A DNA stretch of 64,000 nucleotides, taken from Aralia elata (Eukaryota; Streptophyta; Magnoliopsida; Apiales; Araliaceae). The translations under genes were made by a program, and so were the position numbers. The stretch is taken from positions 1-64,000 of the forward strand of contig JAVJAP010000210.1 in the NCBI GenBank assembly GCA_034770075.1. The letters run 5' to 3'. The notes under the pieces are model-generated. The model made no database searches. It saw nothing but the letters and a program-made list of their open reading frames with translations, and was not told the DNA's origin. Each line of letters begins with the position of its first letter. The stretch's first letter is position 1. Shown here piece by piece: positions 20,405-32,178 of this stretch.

Positions 20405-23300
20405 ACTATAAATATATATAACTTCAGTTGGCCTTTATGATCTGATTCTTGTGTAGTATGACTTCTCCAATTATATTAGTCCAAGAAAATATCATCATCA
20501 AGGAATTCACGTGGCTTCTATACTTAGTTACCGAATAAATTCATTATGCTTTAAAATGAGATACATGAGCCTGGGGAACATTTGAAGTTGCTTCGCATTT
20601 CAGGTCAAACAGTTCCGATGTACAGGAGGCTCATGAGTACAAAAATAAACATGTAAAGAAGACATTTAAGATGCCAGAAATCACATATCTGCTATTTTGA
20701 AACTGTTAATATCTTTTGTAATTTCAACCAGTAATATTATTAATGCCAAGTTTCAAGTTTGAGAAATTCATAACCAAATCATCTTCATAGTACACTCAAA
20801 CTTTGGTGTTTTTCATTCTTTCAAAACAGCTTTGTTAACAGACACTCATCCAATTATATCCTATTAGCTTGAGGTTTGATATGCATGACCAGCAACGTAA
20901 ATTATTCCATCAACTTGTCAGGTTAAGAGAAGGTGAATGATGGAAAAATTAAACTACCTTCAATATCATCTCAAACATCTTCCCTGATTTATGTATATAT
21001 TATTTACAGAATATATAACAAGAAACAGGAGGCCCAGAATTACAGTAAACATGTATAGCAGATAAGTTTATTGAAAATATTTCAGTAGGATGTCTTATTA
21101 TACACCCAGGCTATGTTTGTTTGCAAAACTGATGGATGTGATAGGATACTTTGTACTAATTTATTATCAGTCCGGACTATTTTATCTTATGATTAGTCCG
21201 TTTTTTAATCACATGTAATATGTTTTGTCATTTATAAGACTATCTGATGATGGATTATAAAATCCCAAATGGAATGGTGAAATTATATAATCCCCCTATT
21301 AAGGCATCAAATGACCTTAGAAATGATAACAAATAGTTCATGAGATTATATAACGGACCAATCATGGGATAAATAATCCAAAATAGAAATAAGTTAATAC
21401 AAATAGTCATATCCCATCCATCATTTTTACAAAGAATCGTAGCTCTGATGTGCAAGTTATAGAAACCACAAATTACCTCTTCCTTGTTTTGTTCATGGTG
21501 CATTTTGCTTCTCTGCCTCACAATGCGGCTCTCTTCCGAGGTTTTCCGCAGCTTCTCAGTCACAACGCCCAAAGACTCTTCAAGAGTTTTTGAATGCTTT
21601 TGTTCTTTCACAACTTTATTCTTGTACCAGAGCAGCTGCTGATTGTCCTCGTTCATTTGCTTCATCTGGCTCACCACCATCTCTTCATACGATCTCATCT
21701 CAAATTTCAGCTTCGACTTGCCTAACCAATCATACAGAACACCATCATATTCTACTTGCTAAGAGAAGAGGAAAAAAGAAAAGGAGATTTATTTAATATC
21801 ATCTACCACAAGTTGAGGGAGAGTGAGAAAATAGAGGACCTGGGGAATGCTGGTTAAATAAATCCAAGTCCCCTTTATCTGCCATGTAACCATAAAGTTG
21901 GCGCTTCCCACCAGGAAGGAATTGCACGCGACGACGGTCCCATCCTTCTCTGTCTGTTCCCTGATCCTCAAAATGCTTACTCAGACGCTCAGCCTCTAAA
22001 AAACCCACGGCCGAGGCCTCAAAGATCAAGACACTCATCCCACGGTGCCCTTGTGGACCATAGGAATGTCGAGCCCTCATAGCATCATATGATTTAAAGT
22101 ATTCGAGAAGCTCTTCATTACCCATTCCAAGCCACTGAAAATAAAGTATAGGGATGAAATTAAAAAAGAAGATATAGGAAAATAAAGGTTTAGGAAGACA
22201 TGCTCCTTTTAATATAAGCATTCACCTATTTGAACTTGTGAATACTTCATAATTAAATTTTTGACAATATGTTATTTCATAATTGAAGGGATTGTACCTT
22301 GCCATTTTCATCTTGATCGAGTCGTGTGTTCATAATGATCACCATTGGTGGCCAAACTATTTCTTTATCTCTAACTACTTTTTCATTTAGCCCTTTCCAT
22401 TTACCGAAGGCTTCTCCAGCAGGTATGACAGAGGTTCCCCTCCTACGCAGCTCTTCATCCAAAAGTTCAGCAAGTTCCCTATGAAGCTTCACCCTCGTTG
22501 ATTTTTTAGTTTTTTGCATGATTAATAAGGGGCTGCAGACCACGGTACCATTCAATAGCACCAGGCCCACCGTGGCAAGCTTCACAGTGCCACTGTCTCT
22601 CTGGTTCATTTATCTGTTCTACAGTCAGACTATCAAAAAATTCAAAGAAGGACTTGAACCACTTGTTATTCTTGCGAGTATCGTGGCTCTTTTGGCTTTC
22701 ATCTGAATCGTATTCATCATCAGAGTCATCAATGTGATCATCATCATCATCCTTATCATCATTTGGGTTGAAAGGAGAAGAACCTGACATATCCTCGTTT
22801 TTGGGTGGCCCATCATCAAAATACTGAATTAAATCTGATCTACCACGCCACCCATGCTCCAGAGGAGGAGTTATAAGAGCTGGTTGACCACTGTTGTTCT
22901 CAAAACCTCTGTTAGATAACTGGTGCCTTGCATTTCCTCTGCCAGCAGGCCTTCTAGAATCAGCTGCTGGTGCGGCCCAGGCTGTGGCAGAACCCTTTCC
23001 TGATCCACCATTATTCCTAAAACCAGGTTTCTGCACACCATTTGGATGGCCCCATACTTTAGGATTGAGATTCTGAGGCACTGATGGTTTTCCGGCATTG
23101 CTGCCAGATCTATTCCTATGCTTCTTTGGTACCTCCCAGCCGTCATCCTGCGCAGAATCCGTACTCATTTCTGCCACCCCAACAATTAATTGATCAACCC
23201 TAGGGCCAGGAACTTCGGAGACATTTTTTCCCTTGGATGATGATTCACTTAAAGCAGCACTGACTAGCTTCCCACCGGATCCACCCCTTCTTGAATCCAT
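16335..23300 (-). CDS. SGS3: SGS3: zf-XS/XS-domain coiled-coil protein of RNA silencing
   Basis: Plant SGS3 works with RDR6 in cytoplasmic siRNA bodies. It stabilises cleaved or aberrant transcripts for second-strand synthesis, feeding tasiRNA, secondary siRNA and antiviral silencing. Five coding exons are readable on the minus strand: 23300-22298, 22134-21840, 21721-21477, 17466-17309 and 16642-16335. Order of domains: Gly/Ser/Arg-rich N-terminus; acidic D/E stretch near residues 170-200; zf-XS finger (WHCEACHGGPGAIEWYRGLQ, cysteines near 239 and 242); XS domain (IVWPPMVIIMNTRLDQDENG through HSYGPQGHRGMSVLIFEASA); then a long Glu/Lys-rich coiled coil (MRSYEEMVVSQMKQMNEDNQ and onward). Length is about 640-670 codons against roughly 625 in relatives. 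One extra A at 22510-22515 breaks exon 1, and exon 5 has several extra bases. Start chosen at the ATG before the typical MDSRRGG opening. Confidence 0.96.
17309..17466 (-). CDS. SGS3: SGS3 coding exon 4 (coiled coil)
   Basis: Intact from a TTTTGAAG acceptor to the AG|GTAAAA donor. Encodes MDYQEEFFKNQIKLMHEAQN, NFEKIQQEKREKVKQYLENP and SSSEDQQSR, highly conserved in SGS3. Confidence 0.96.
18637..19730. mobile_element. Fold-back element 1 with about 130-bp inverted repeats
   Basis: The left arm (about 18648-18775) and the right arm (about 19575-19704) are reverse complements at roughly 85 percent by eye. Shared blocks include CACTATTT(C/T)AACTAGT, CAAAGGAAGATCTAATG, ACATTCCGCCTCTTTAAGGG and GGGGCAGAAGG. 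A second GCGGAAG/CCGCCCC block is found further in. The interior, about 800 bases, is AT-rich without coding. Both ends abut (TA)n, so no target duplication can be read. Class unassigned: MITE-like or a non-autonomous derivative. Confidence 0.82.
19731..20371. mobile_element. Fold-back element 2 with about 75-90-bp inverted repeats
   Basis: The left arm (19731-about 19830) begins GGTGGATGATCC and contains GGTCTTTTGTTAGTCAGCTG and ATCTCTCACCG. The right arm (about 20297-20371) is its reverse complement with some mismatches (CGGTGAGAGATCAATTGACT, GACAAAAGACCCACAG). It starts directly after the (TA)n that ends element 1 and is followed by another (TA)n. The terminal GATGATCCA/CTGATCCA words suggest that both elements belong to one family. 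Confidence 0.82.
21477..21721 (-). CDS. SGS3: SGS3 coding exon 3 (coiled coil)
   Basis: Intact between GGTTAG acceptor and GAG|GTAATT donor. Encodes KSKLKFEMRSYEEM, the QLLWYKNKVVKEQKHSKTLE segment and RQRSKMHHEQNKEE: heptad-like charged sequence of the SGS3 dimerisation region. Confidence 0.96.
21840..22134 (-). CDS. SGS3: SGS3 coding exon 2 (XS domain core)
   Basis: Intact between a TTTCAG acceptor and the GTCCTC donor. Encodes GMGNEELLEYFKSYDAMRAR, the GPQGHRGMSVLIFEAS core, HFEDQGTDREGWDRRRVQFL and QLYGYMADKGDLDLFNQHSP. The last base joins the next exon to complete a Gly-Lys pair. Confidence 0.96.
22298..23300 (-). CDS. SGS3: SGS3 coding exon 1 (N-terminus, zf-XS, start of XS) with +1 frameshift
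   Basis: Opens at ATG 23300 and is open to 22506. The expected frame continues to the donor GTACAA just below 22298 only if the run of six A (minus strand, 22515-22510) is read as five. On either side of that run the protein matches the family (GLQPLINHAK before, TRVKLHRELAELLDEELRRR after), so the shift is local. Confidence 0.93.
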
Positions 23301-23327
23301 CTTCTTATAGAATCACCCGCTCAATCA

Positions 23328-25965
23328 CTGTTTTGAATGCAATTCTTTGTCAATGAACCGAAAGGGAGAAGCCGTCACTACAACCAGTGCTCCAAATCTG
23401 GGTGGTGCCTTAAATGGAAATTCAGATTTCGGAAGAAATAGCATAGACTTTAATACTTTATAGTAAAATAAAAAATAATTTAAAACAAAAGGCAGAGGAT
23501 TCTAATGTCATTAATGTTAATTAAATAAGGGAATCGATAGGTCTACAACGAGTGTGGGATCAATTTACTATTTATGTGAGGGGGACATTGCGGAACTATC
23601 AATTTTACTTGTGGAAATATCAATTCCCTAAAATAATAGTGCAGTTGCTGATATATGTGGTGTTTATGCACAGAAGCAAGAACCATTAGAGAAATCAAAC
23701 AAAAACAAATAGCCTCAACAACAACAGACATAGTAGTTTATACCACAAACAGAATCGGTGTTGAAATGTATTTGGTTACTTCAATTATAAAAAAGCTAGA
23801 AGCAGAATCACCGTGTATATAAAACAGCTCACTCTTCTTTTTTCACATGTATTTTCTTTTAATTTATTATGCACCTTTGTGCAAGCCCTAGCACAAGCAC
23901 GATATAGTTAGTTACCAGAACCACACAAGTTTAGGCAGACTGAAAGGAAATTTCACAAAAGTAAAGATATCTACTGATCTCTCTTTAACATAAATTCACA
24001 AACAGTCAGATACACAGGTTATACAGATAATAATACTCAAAAGTAACAAATTTCCATGAGATGAAAATACAATTTACAAATAAGAAATAGAGGGGGGAGG
24101 GGGGAGGGGGGGAGGGGGGGGAGGGGGAGGGGGGAGAGAGAGAACTAGAGGCCAACATCTTAAGTTGCTTACTCCTTTTACACAAAATATCAAACAGATT
24201 ACAATGGCATTTTTCAGGTATAAACAGAATCTGTTAAAAGTAACCCTAGGGCATAATGGTTATTTAGTTAAAAGTAGATTATCTTTAATTGTATTCCTTT
24301 CACATCATGTGCATTGCTATGTAGGTGTAAGTTAACCCTGCGGGTGAAGGTTAGGAGAATAGCCATAGTAGTATACATATAGTCGTGGTGTGTTTTTCAA
24401 TTCCATGCAATGAGAATTATGAATTGAATGAATGTAGAGAGAATTTCTCTCTACCTTATCTCTTCTATTTTCTTCCCATTCTTCCTTTTTACTGCCCCCT
24501 CTTCCTACCCCAAACTCTAAATCTAAATTCCGTTTCTCTGCTTGCTAATTGTTTGATTGGTCCTTGATTTTAACAGAACCAAAAATAATGGTTGTTCTAT
24601 AAATTAACACTCCATTATATACAATTAGAAAGAGAAACAGCATCTAGATGCTGAACAAATATAACAGATTGCTGCTACATCAAATAAGTATAAGGCAAGA
24701 GAAATCAGATAGGTAACACAATTATAACCTAAGATATCACATGCACACACATTTAAACAAGCACATACAAATACTATATTATGTTTGCAAAGTCTAGAAC
24801 CTCAATACCTCAATATGAAGGGAAACAATGTATGATTATGAATGCAAATATAAATGTAGGCTTGGAACCTCTTTTCCAAAAATATACATAGGCTTAGATC
24901 ATGCATAACTTAAACTCTCATTCACATTTCACTAACAATGGGCAAAGGGACTTCTTAGGACCACTTCTCTGTTACTATATAGTAGTTGGTCACATGATTC
25001 ACTCATTCACAATCTCACCATACCAAACATAAGGCAAAAAATGAGACCAAGTACCAGAGACTCTCATAATGAAATTTTCAGGAAATGAATAAGTTAACAA
25101 TCATTATTATCTAATTGTTCAAGAATTTATATCCACTTAATAGATCAAGTTAGTGTGAGCCTGTGACACATTTCTTAGCTATTGGTGAAATATATTGAGA
25201 TTTGAGAGCATAAAATTATATCATGTTTCACTGCCTTCCTGATACTGGCATAGATTTTGGCTCGAGTCAAATGACCATAATACAATGATAGTACACTCCT
25301 ACATGAGAGAATTATCACTGTGCAAGCAGCAGAAAATTTTGTTGTACACTTCAACTCTCAAACAAATGGTCAAAAAGTCATTAGATAGGTTTCTCATTTT
25401 TTTCCCTGAGTATAAACTATAAGGTTTTTTCAAGCCCTGGCAATCCAAACATGCTTCTACAATAAATATAAATAAAGACCTTGAACCTGGCCATTTAAAA
25501 AACTTTTAGCCCACACTTGGAAGAAGAATAAAACAAAAACAAAAACAAAAAAAAAACAATTATGTCATACAAAACCCAATAATTAATTACATTTAGCATT
25601 TTAATATCGAAAGAAAATACCAAAAAATGCAAACACAAACAACTATTTGAAAAGTTTTCGAACCCTAAAACCCTAGAGTACAGCAAGCAATTGCAAATGA
25701 AGAAAATACGGACATATGATGTTACCTCCAAAAGGCCTGTTATAATTACATTCACAGTAAATTAGACGAAAAAATAAAATAAAATGTAAGCAGATTACAC
25801 TTAAACCCCATATACATGCACACATACAAGTCGAAATGTAGGTACTTCAAATGGCGAAATAAGCAGATCGAGATACACGAATGTAGATGATCAAAAAGAG
25901 AGTGAAAGAACGCGTAGTAAGAAAACAGAGTAAACATTGAAATCGGAGCAAACAAAAAGTACTAC
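23328..25965 (-). other. SGS3 5' leader intron (2.6 kb)
   Basis: No coding signal on either strand. AT-rich with one striking poly-purine tract at 24090-24140. A second possible donor (GGAG|GTAACA, near 25725) could give an alternative leader exon. Function is inferred only from position between promoter and ATG. Confidence 0.5.
24090..24140 (+). repeat. G-rich poly-purine tract, G-quadruplex capable
   Basis: About 40 bases of G runs of five to eight separated by single A, followed by (GA)n. At least seven G runs of five or more are present on the plus strand; the SGS3 transcript would carry the C-rich complement. Both G-quadruplex and H-DNA structures are possible. Confidence 0.85.
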
Positions 25966-26137
25966 CTGATGATCGGAACTGGAAACTAACAAAATGGCGC
26001 AATGAAGAACGGAAAACCGAAATTTCTAAGATGAAGCCGCCGAAATTTGTCAAGCAGTCGCCGGAGTTTAGAGAGTATAAAACTAGTGAGAATACTGAGT
26101 GAGTGAAGTAATAAAGAAAAGACAGGTTGCCTTTATA
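25966..26137 (-). promoter_or_regulatory. SGS3 promoter TATA box and non-coding leader exon
   Basis: A TATAAAG box on the minus strand at 26137-26131 lies about 30 bases upstream of a probable start near 26100. A leader exon then runs to a good donor (ATCAG|GTAGT) at 25966. The leader intron would end close to 23328 (AACAG) or just before the start codon. Positions fit SGS3, but transcript ends are inferred. Confidence 0.55.
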
Positions 26138-26314
26138 GTGGATTTGGTATCCGGAGGGTAAACTAGGGACGGATTCCAAATATTAATTCAATTTGGTTAA
26201 TGGGCACGTAAAATATATTTTCTTTTGCTTGCCAATTAAGCTTTCTCGAGGTAATGACAAAACCGTAATAAAAAGCACGCAAAAATGATAAAATTATACC
26301 ATGCCAATAATGGA

Positions 26315-26635
26315 TTAAATGAACCGAGTCAAATCGAATATTGAACTGTTTAAATTTGATTTATAAAATTTATTGAGTATAAAATAAAGTTTGATTGAGG
26401 CTCGTTTAGCTACAGAGTCGAGGATGATCTCGAATCGAGTAATTTGAATTTTTCGAACGAATATGATCTGAGTATCAATAGAAAATTGTAATTTGAGAAG
26501 ATTTGAGTAATTTATCAAACTTTAAATTTTGCTCATATTTAAATCATTTATATTTCGAGTCAAGATCGAATCGAACTTTTAGTCAAACGAGTACGAATCG
26601 AGTCCGAATTGTTTACTCATTTTATAACCTTATCT
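26315..26635. repeat. TCGA/CGAGT-rich remnant, hAT subterminal-like
   Basis: Many copies of TCGA and CGAGT words (ACCGAGTCAAATCGAAT, CAGAGTCGAGGATG, CTCGAATCGAGTAAT and CGAGTCAAGATCGAATCGAA) resemble the subterminal repeats of the hAT element at 12371-15010. No terminal inverted repeat or target duplication was found, so this is a fragment at most. Confidence 0.45.
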
Positions 26636-27038
26636 GTGAGTTCAAAAATGGAGACAAAAGAAATAAGAAGAAATGAAATTTAGGAAGGAAAATAAAAATT
26701 TCATGTTTGTGAGTTTTTAGAAGTGCGAAAAGAAAATAAAAGGAAGGAACAAAAATTTCTTTACAAAATAATGAACATCAAATTTCTGAATAGGATTAAA
26801 TTTTGGAATCTCAAATTTAATTAAATATCCACAAAAAAATATTTTTTTAAGGTCACTGAGTAGTCATAAGGACCATAAACTTTTTACACAAATGTTCAGC
26901 AGTCACAAAGACTGTGAACCCTTACATGGTGTTCAACAATCACAAAGACTGCGAAATTTTATCCCCCAAATTATCATTAGATGATCAGCCTAATAATACC
27001 CCCATGTTACGCGTAACATTTAATCACGTTGTATTTAC

Positions 27039-30000
27039 TGTAATGCCCGTGAATTTTGAACGTCATTATTAATTAAATCTAATTTAATTTAATGAGTTAA
27101 CGTTGTGTTCCATTTAAACCTTTGGGTGTATTGGTGGATTATATGACTATGTGATTTATTGATATAAATTTGTGTTAAAAGAATCACTAGTAGTGTATTT
27201 AAACTAGTGAGCAAACCCTAAGACTTTATATCCATAAAGTTGGCAAGGTATTTACTAAATTAAATATTCAAGTAAATTGAATATAGTTAGTAATAATGTG
27301 TGCGAATTAATTATGATGGAAATTGTTGTCGAGGTATGGTCCAAATTGGATAATAATAATTAATAGTTAATTTAGTAATTTATTTATTAATCGACTAAGT
27401 TACTCAATCATTTATATTAATCATGGGATTGGGTATTAATTGTGTGGCTTATTAAATGAGTTATCATGGAGTCATATTAAATGACCCAATATTATACTAA
27501 ATAAGATTTGGATTTTATTAGTCTAATTATTTAAATTGGGAGCCCAATGGTATTTAATGTGTGGCCCAAAACCTAGCCACTTGATTTATTAAAGGTGTAA
27601 CATTAATTTATTAATTAAAGCAACTAGTTGGGACAACATTTTTGGGACAAAATCTCCCTTGCCATGTAACTAGGATGGAGAGGGGAAAATTACTTTTCAA
27701 GGTCCTAGTTAACTAAGTAGTTAGCTTGTGTTGGAAGATAAAAGGGTAGACTTGATAGGATATCCCCTATTATGTCAATAGCCCCCTAATATGTCATAGC
27801 TTCCTAGGTTGTCATGGCCACCCTACATCACACTTTTCACTAGCTCCATGATGACAAAAGGTAGAGGTTTCTTGCTATTATCCAATTAGTAAGCCTTTTA
27901 TCCAAGGGACAACAAAGATATGGGGGATATTAGTAACTCTTACACAAAGGAGAAGGTGTCAAGCTCCCATTGGTGGAAAATCTAATTAGCACACTTAAAG
28001 ATAAGATTAAGGCTAAATGGAAGGGATAAGGTGAACTCTTATATCCAAGGGACAAGAAAGATGTTGGGGATAATAGCATGAATTCTAATTTAGCATTATA
28101 CTTGTAAGTATTCTATCCTTTCATTTCATTTCAAGTTCATTTCTTCTTTTCATCTCCTTCTTTCATTTCTCCCAAGCAAGAACATAGAGTAAGAGCTTAG
28201 AGAGAAAAAAAGAGTGAGATTAGCATAGTTCATGCATCTCAAGTTCATCACATACTTTGGTAGATCAAGGAGAGTAGCTACAAGATCAAGGTGAAACCCT
28301 AAACCATTTCCTTCTTTCTTACTTTGTTTTATTTTCATAGTTTTTGAGAGATTTTGTTCTAAGACTCAAGAATCATTAGATCTTCATGCTTCATGTATAG
28401 ATCTAATCCTCTTGAGTGTTAGAATGGAGATTCAAAGGAAGAAAAGGAACTTATGTTCTTAAAGGGTAAAAACCCTAGCTTTTCTTCACTTGGATCACCC
28501 ATAACTTGAGATCTACAACTTGGATTTGTGATCCGTTGAAAGGGGGTGCTAGGTACATGAGTTAGCTAGTAAACCCAAGTGGTAGAACACAAATCCAATA
28601 ATTTTTGAAGCCTTGGGGGCTATTTTCCCAAAACAGTCCAGCTATAAAACTTAAAGCTTTAAAACCCTAAAAGCTTGCTGTCCTTGTTTTTCCAAAGGTT
28701 ATTTCGGCCAGTTATGGATCTTTTAAAAATCTGAAAAAAATCACAGAGATACCTTACGAAGTTATCTACAAGTAGGAAAAAGAATGAACACGTTTTGATG
28801 TGTAGTTTTTGTGTAATGGCTTTTACCGTGAAGGACTCCTAAATATTCATACTCATATTTCTCACTGTGTGTACCTTGAAAACATATGAAATTTTTACAG
28901 TATGTGTATGCATGTTATGAGAGTGTACCCTGAAAAGTTCAGAATTTTCTGAGAAAAACTTGATTTATGAAAAATGTAACAAAATTCGGAGGTTTTTAGT
29001 ACTTTAAAAATAGTAAATCACTTTCTAAAATTCCAGGAAAATTGGTGGATCATTGTTGGACCATATACTATCCAGATCCAGAGGATAATAATTTTTAGAA
29101 CCTATTTGCTATTTTTCATAATAATGTTATAGTTATGGTTAAAAGAAAATAAATGGTTAAATGATGTCATAAATAAGGAAAATGTGATTTTTAAGCTTGG
29201 ATACTCCTAATATTATATATTATGCCTATTGAGGGGTATTTTGATAATATTTAGTGAGAAATAATATTTATGACCTTTTATGGGTAGTAAAAGAGTTGTT
29301 TAATAAATGGTAAAACAATTAGAATAAATTGTTTATTCGCCTAATAACTTATTAAAATATTACTATGATATTTGTAATATAAGAATACGATATTTTTAAG
29401 TAAACAAAGAAATATTAAGATTAAAATTTTATGGAAATATTATTGAATGGGTAATAATATTTGTTTTAAGCATTAATAAATGATTAAAATATTATTAAAA
29501 TGGCTAATAATATTAGATTAAAATATTATTAATGATATGAGAATTAAAAATATTATTAAGAGATTAATAATATTAGATTAAAGTATTATTGGATGATTAA
29601 AATATTATTAAGATGTTAATAACATTAGTAAACGAATAAAATTGTTATTAGTGGACTAATAATACCAAGAGGTGAATTAAATATTATCAGGATTGATAAT
29701 ATTAAGTGTCTTATAGGATTTACGATAGTCTATTTGCTTATGTGTGCTATGTGATTGGCTTAATTGTTAAATAAATAGCATAAGTAAGCGTGTCGATATA
29801 CAACTACGCAGTACTAATTGATAGATCGACATTATCAATGTTAGGTTCTTCAAGGCCAATTAGTTAAAGCTAGATTATTTGTAGCTGAGCAGACAGGCAA
29901 GTTTCCTAACTCAAACTCGAGTTATTATTTTCGAAGCATGTTAGTGAATAATTATTGTTGATTATTCACATCTATACTGGTTATTGAGATTCGCACCTTG

Positions 30001-30840
30001 TGCAATTGAATTCCTATTCTATTGTTATTGAATTGTGAATTAGATTAAAGTTCTTTCAAGCATGAACTGTTTATGAGATAGATCTATGCTATTTGTATCA
30101 GCTAGATCAAGCATGTCTAAATTTGTGAAATCAAATGTATTTTAAAAGCTGTTTTTATTAATTTGCTATAGTAAGAACTCTTGGCTGAGAAAAAGATAAA
30201 TTTGATTAAGGCATGATATCAATGCTGGTTTATTAAGTGTTTATGCATAAATCACGGGGTATGAAAGGCTGATCCCCTTGATTACCAAAACTTTTTAAGA
30301 GGTCCAGTTTAAATGCTGAGAACCTTGGCAAATGTCTATGGTTATTTTCAACCACTCAGTAACTGTCATTCAATTATTCGAATATTCAATTGTTGACTAT
30401 TAATTCATGTTTCTTCACAATTTTATACTGTCGTTGAACATTGAAAGCGAAACTTCCTTCTATTCATGATATATCTCCCTTGTATATAAACTTGCTAAGC
30501 AAATTAGTTGCTTACTCTTGCTATATCATGATCTTTATTTCAGCTAAGGCAGAAACGTCTAAAGAGGACAAAGGAAAAGGGAAGGTGCAAGAGTAGTTGA
30601 CTGATATGGCTTATGTACTAGTTTATCTTAAATGTTATTTGGTTATGTGAACTCTTATTGTATTAAGGGTATGTTTTAAGTTAAGGTTAAAGAACCTCGG
30701 GACCATGATTGTAAGACTTTATTACTATTTCGATAAACACTGTATGTTTATTATTCCGCATCAGTTAGAAAATATGTTTGTTGTTGAGTATCGTGAACAC
30801 CGAATTCGAGGTTAGGAAACCCGGATTTGGGGGTGTCACA
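27039..30840 (+). mobile_element. Solo gypsy LTR, 3.8 kb, TSD TTTAC
   Basis: Begins TGTAATGCCCG and ends GGGTGTCACA, flanked by TTTAC at 27034-27038 and 30841-30845. There is no coding content. Its last 300 bases, reversed, match the LTR at 63719-64000 at roughly 94 percent by eye, and match 36622-39635 more distantly. It sits in plus orientation inside an older minus-oriented LTR of the same family. The element is taken as a recombined solo LTR because no internal domain is present. Confidence 0.85.
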
Positions 30841-32178
30841 TTTACACAGTGTGATAATGTTGATAAACCAACCATAACATAATACTCCTATTTCTTAGGT
30901 TGTTCATACTCAGTCATAACCTCAGGATATGCACCAAAGCAATTTAAATTGGATTAACATATCACCAAAGAATCATAAACAGTTCAATAAATTAATAGAA
31001 ACATAACAGCTGGGTTTAGCCAAACAAATGGCATAAACTCATTTTATAGACGGTCTAAGAAGCTTTTTTTAAAAATTACAGTTTTAATAATGAGCGAAGT
31101 TCAAATGCACAGGAGTGCGGGAACTTGCCTGTATTGGGTATACTTTCTCGAGTACTATATTTTTTGTCTCGGGATAGTAATCTACATCATTCATTAGGAT
31201 TTATTTAACTATTAGTTATCGTCGGTATCTATTTGAAATTCTATTTTGGTATTTTCGGATACCGTAAATTTATTCTCGAGTACATTTTTACACCATTAAA
31301 ATTTCATTACAATATTTATTTATTATTCACGTAGCCTCATACGTTCCTTTTTGATGAATTTTAGCTGGTAAAATATATTATTTATTTCCCGACTTTTCTT
31401 TAATTAATTTTTCATACATTTTTATACTTTACTTTATCCATTAAATCACTTTAACTATTTTATTATTTCTTTTATCTTTCTGGCCCCACCTAGATAATTA
31501 TAATTTAGTTAGTTTCTAATTTTTCTAGATTTTCCCAACAATGTTACTATTTATTTTAAAGCCAATTTATGTCCAGATTTGTGAAATTCCTTACAATTTG
31601 AAATTAAGTCCAAAATTTATGAATCTTGGACATATCAAAATACACTTTTACCCAAAATTTAATCTCCAACTGAGTTACAGAACTCAAGTTATGATTGTTT
31701 TAATTTTAAAATCTCTGATTTTATTTTGGTCATAACTCTTTCATTACAAGTCTATTTATGTTCATTCTTAGGCCAAAATACACTTTATATTTCCAAGTTT
31801 CATTCCCCAGAAAACCGAATTTTATCACCTTTGTTCTCTGTCCAGAACTTCCTTTTCTAAAACTAAGTTAAGGAGTTGCCAGTCTACTTTGTTTTACTAA
31901 AAAATTCACCAAAAATAATTTAGAAGGAATTTTGACCTGAAACTAGTGCAGTATTTTAGTTAACTTATAGATCTATCTTCTCCAACAAACTTTACGTAAA
32001 AATCCAAAACATGCTAAAAGTTTTATTTGGTACAAAATTAGCCTCTGTTTTAGGGTTTTTACCCTATATGTTGAAAATTTCATAATTTGTTTAATTTTTG
32101 TCTTTTTTTTTTATTTCTTGCAAGATCTTTGATTTCTTTTGTCATAATTCATGTTAACATACTCCAACATGTTATTAT

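Larger units (their letters stand above)
17467..21476 (-). other. SGS3 intron 3 (4.0 kb) carrying two inverted-repeat elements
   Basis: Much longer than the gene's other coding introns. Contains the fold-back elements at 18637-19730 and 19731-20371, several (TA)n runs (17598-17615, 18618-18636, 19720-19731 and 20370-20402) and a short direct repeat (CACCACCATAGCGGAAT) at about 18279 and 18307. No host exon was seen inside. Confidence 0.75.

Noticed and set aside
22871..23146. Open frames on both strands inside SGS3 exon 1
   Set aside because: They overlap an exon whose own frame has family-level similarity; composition alone keeps them open.
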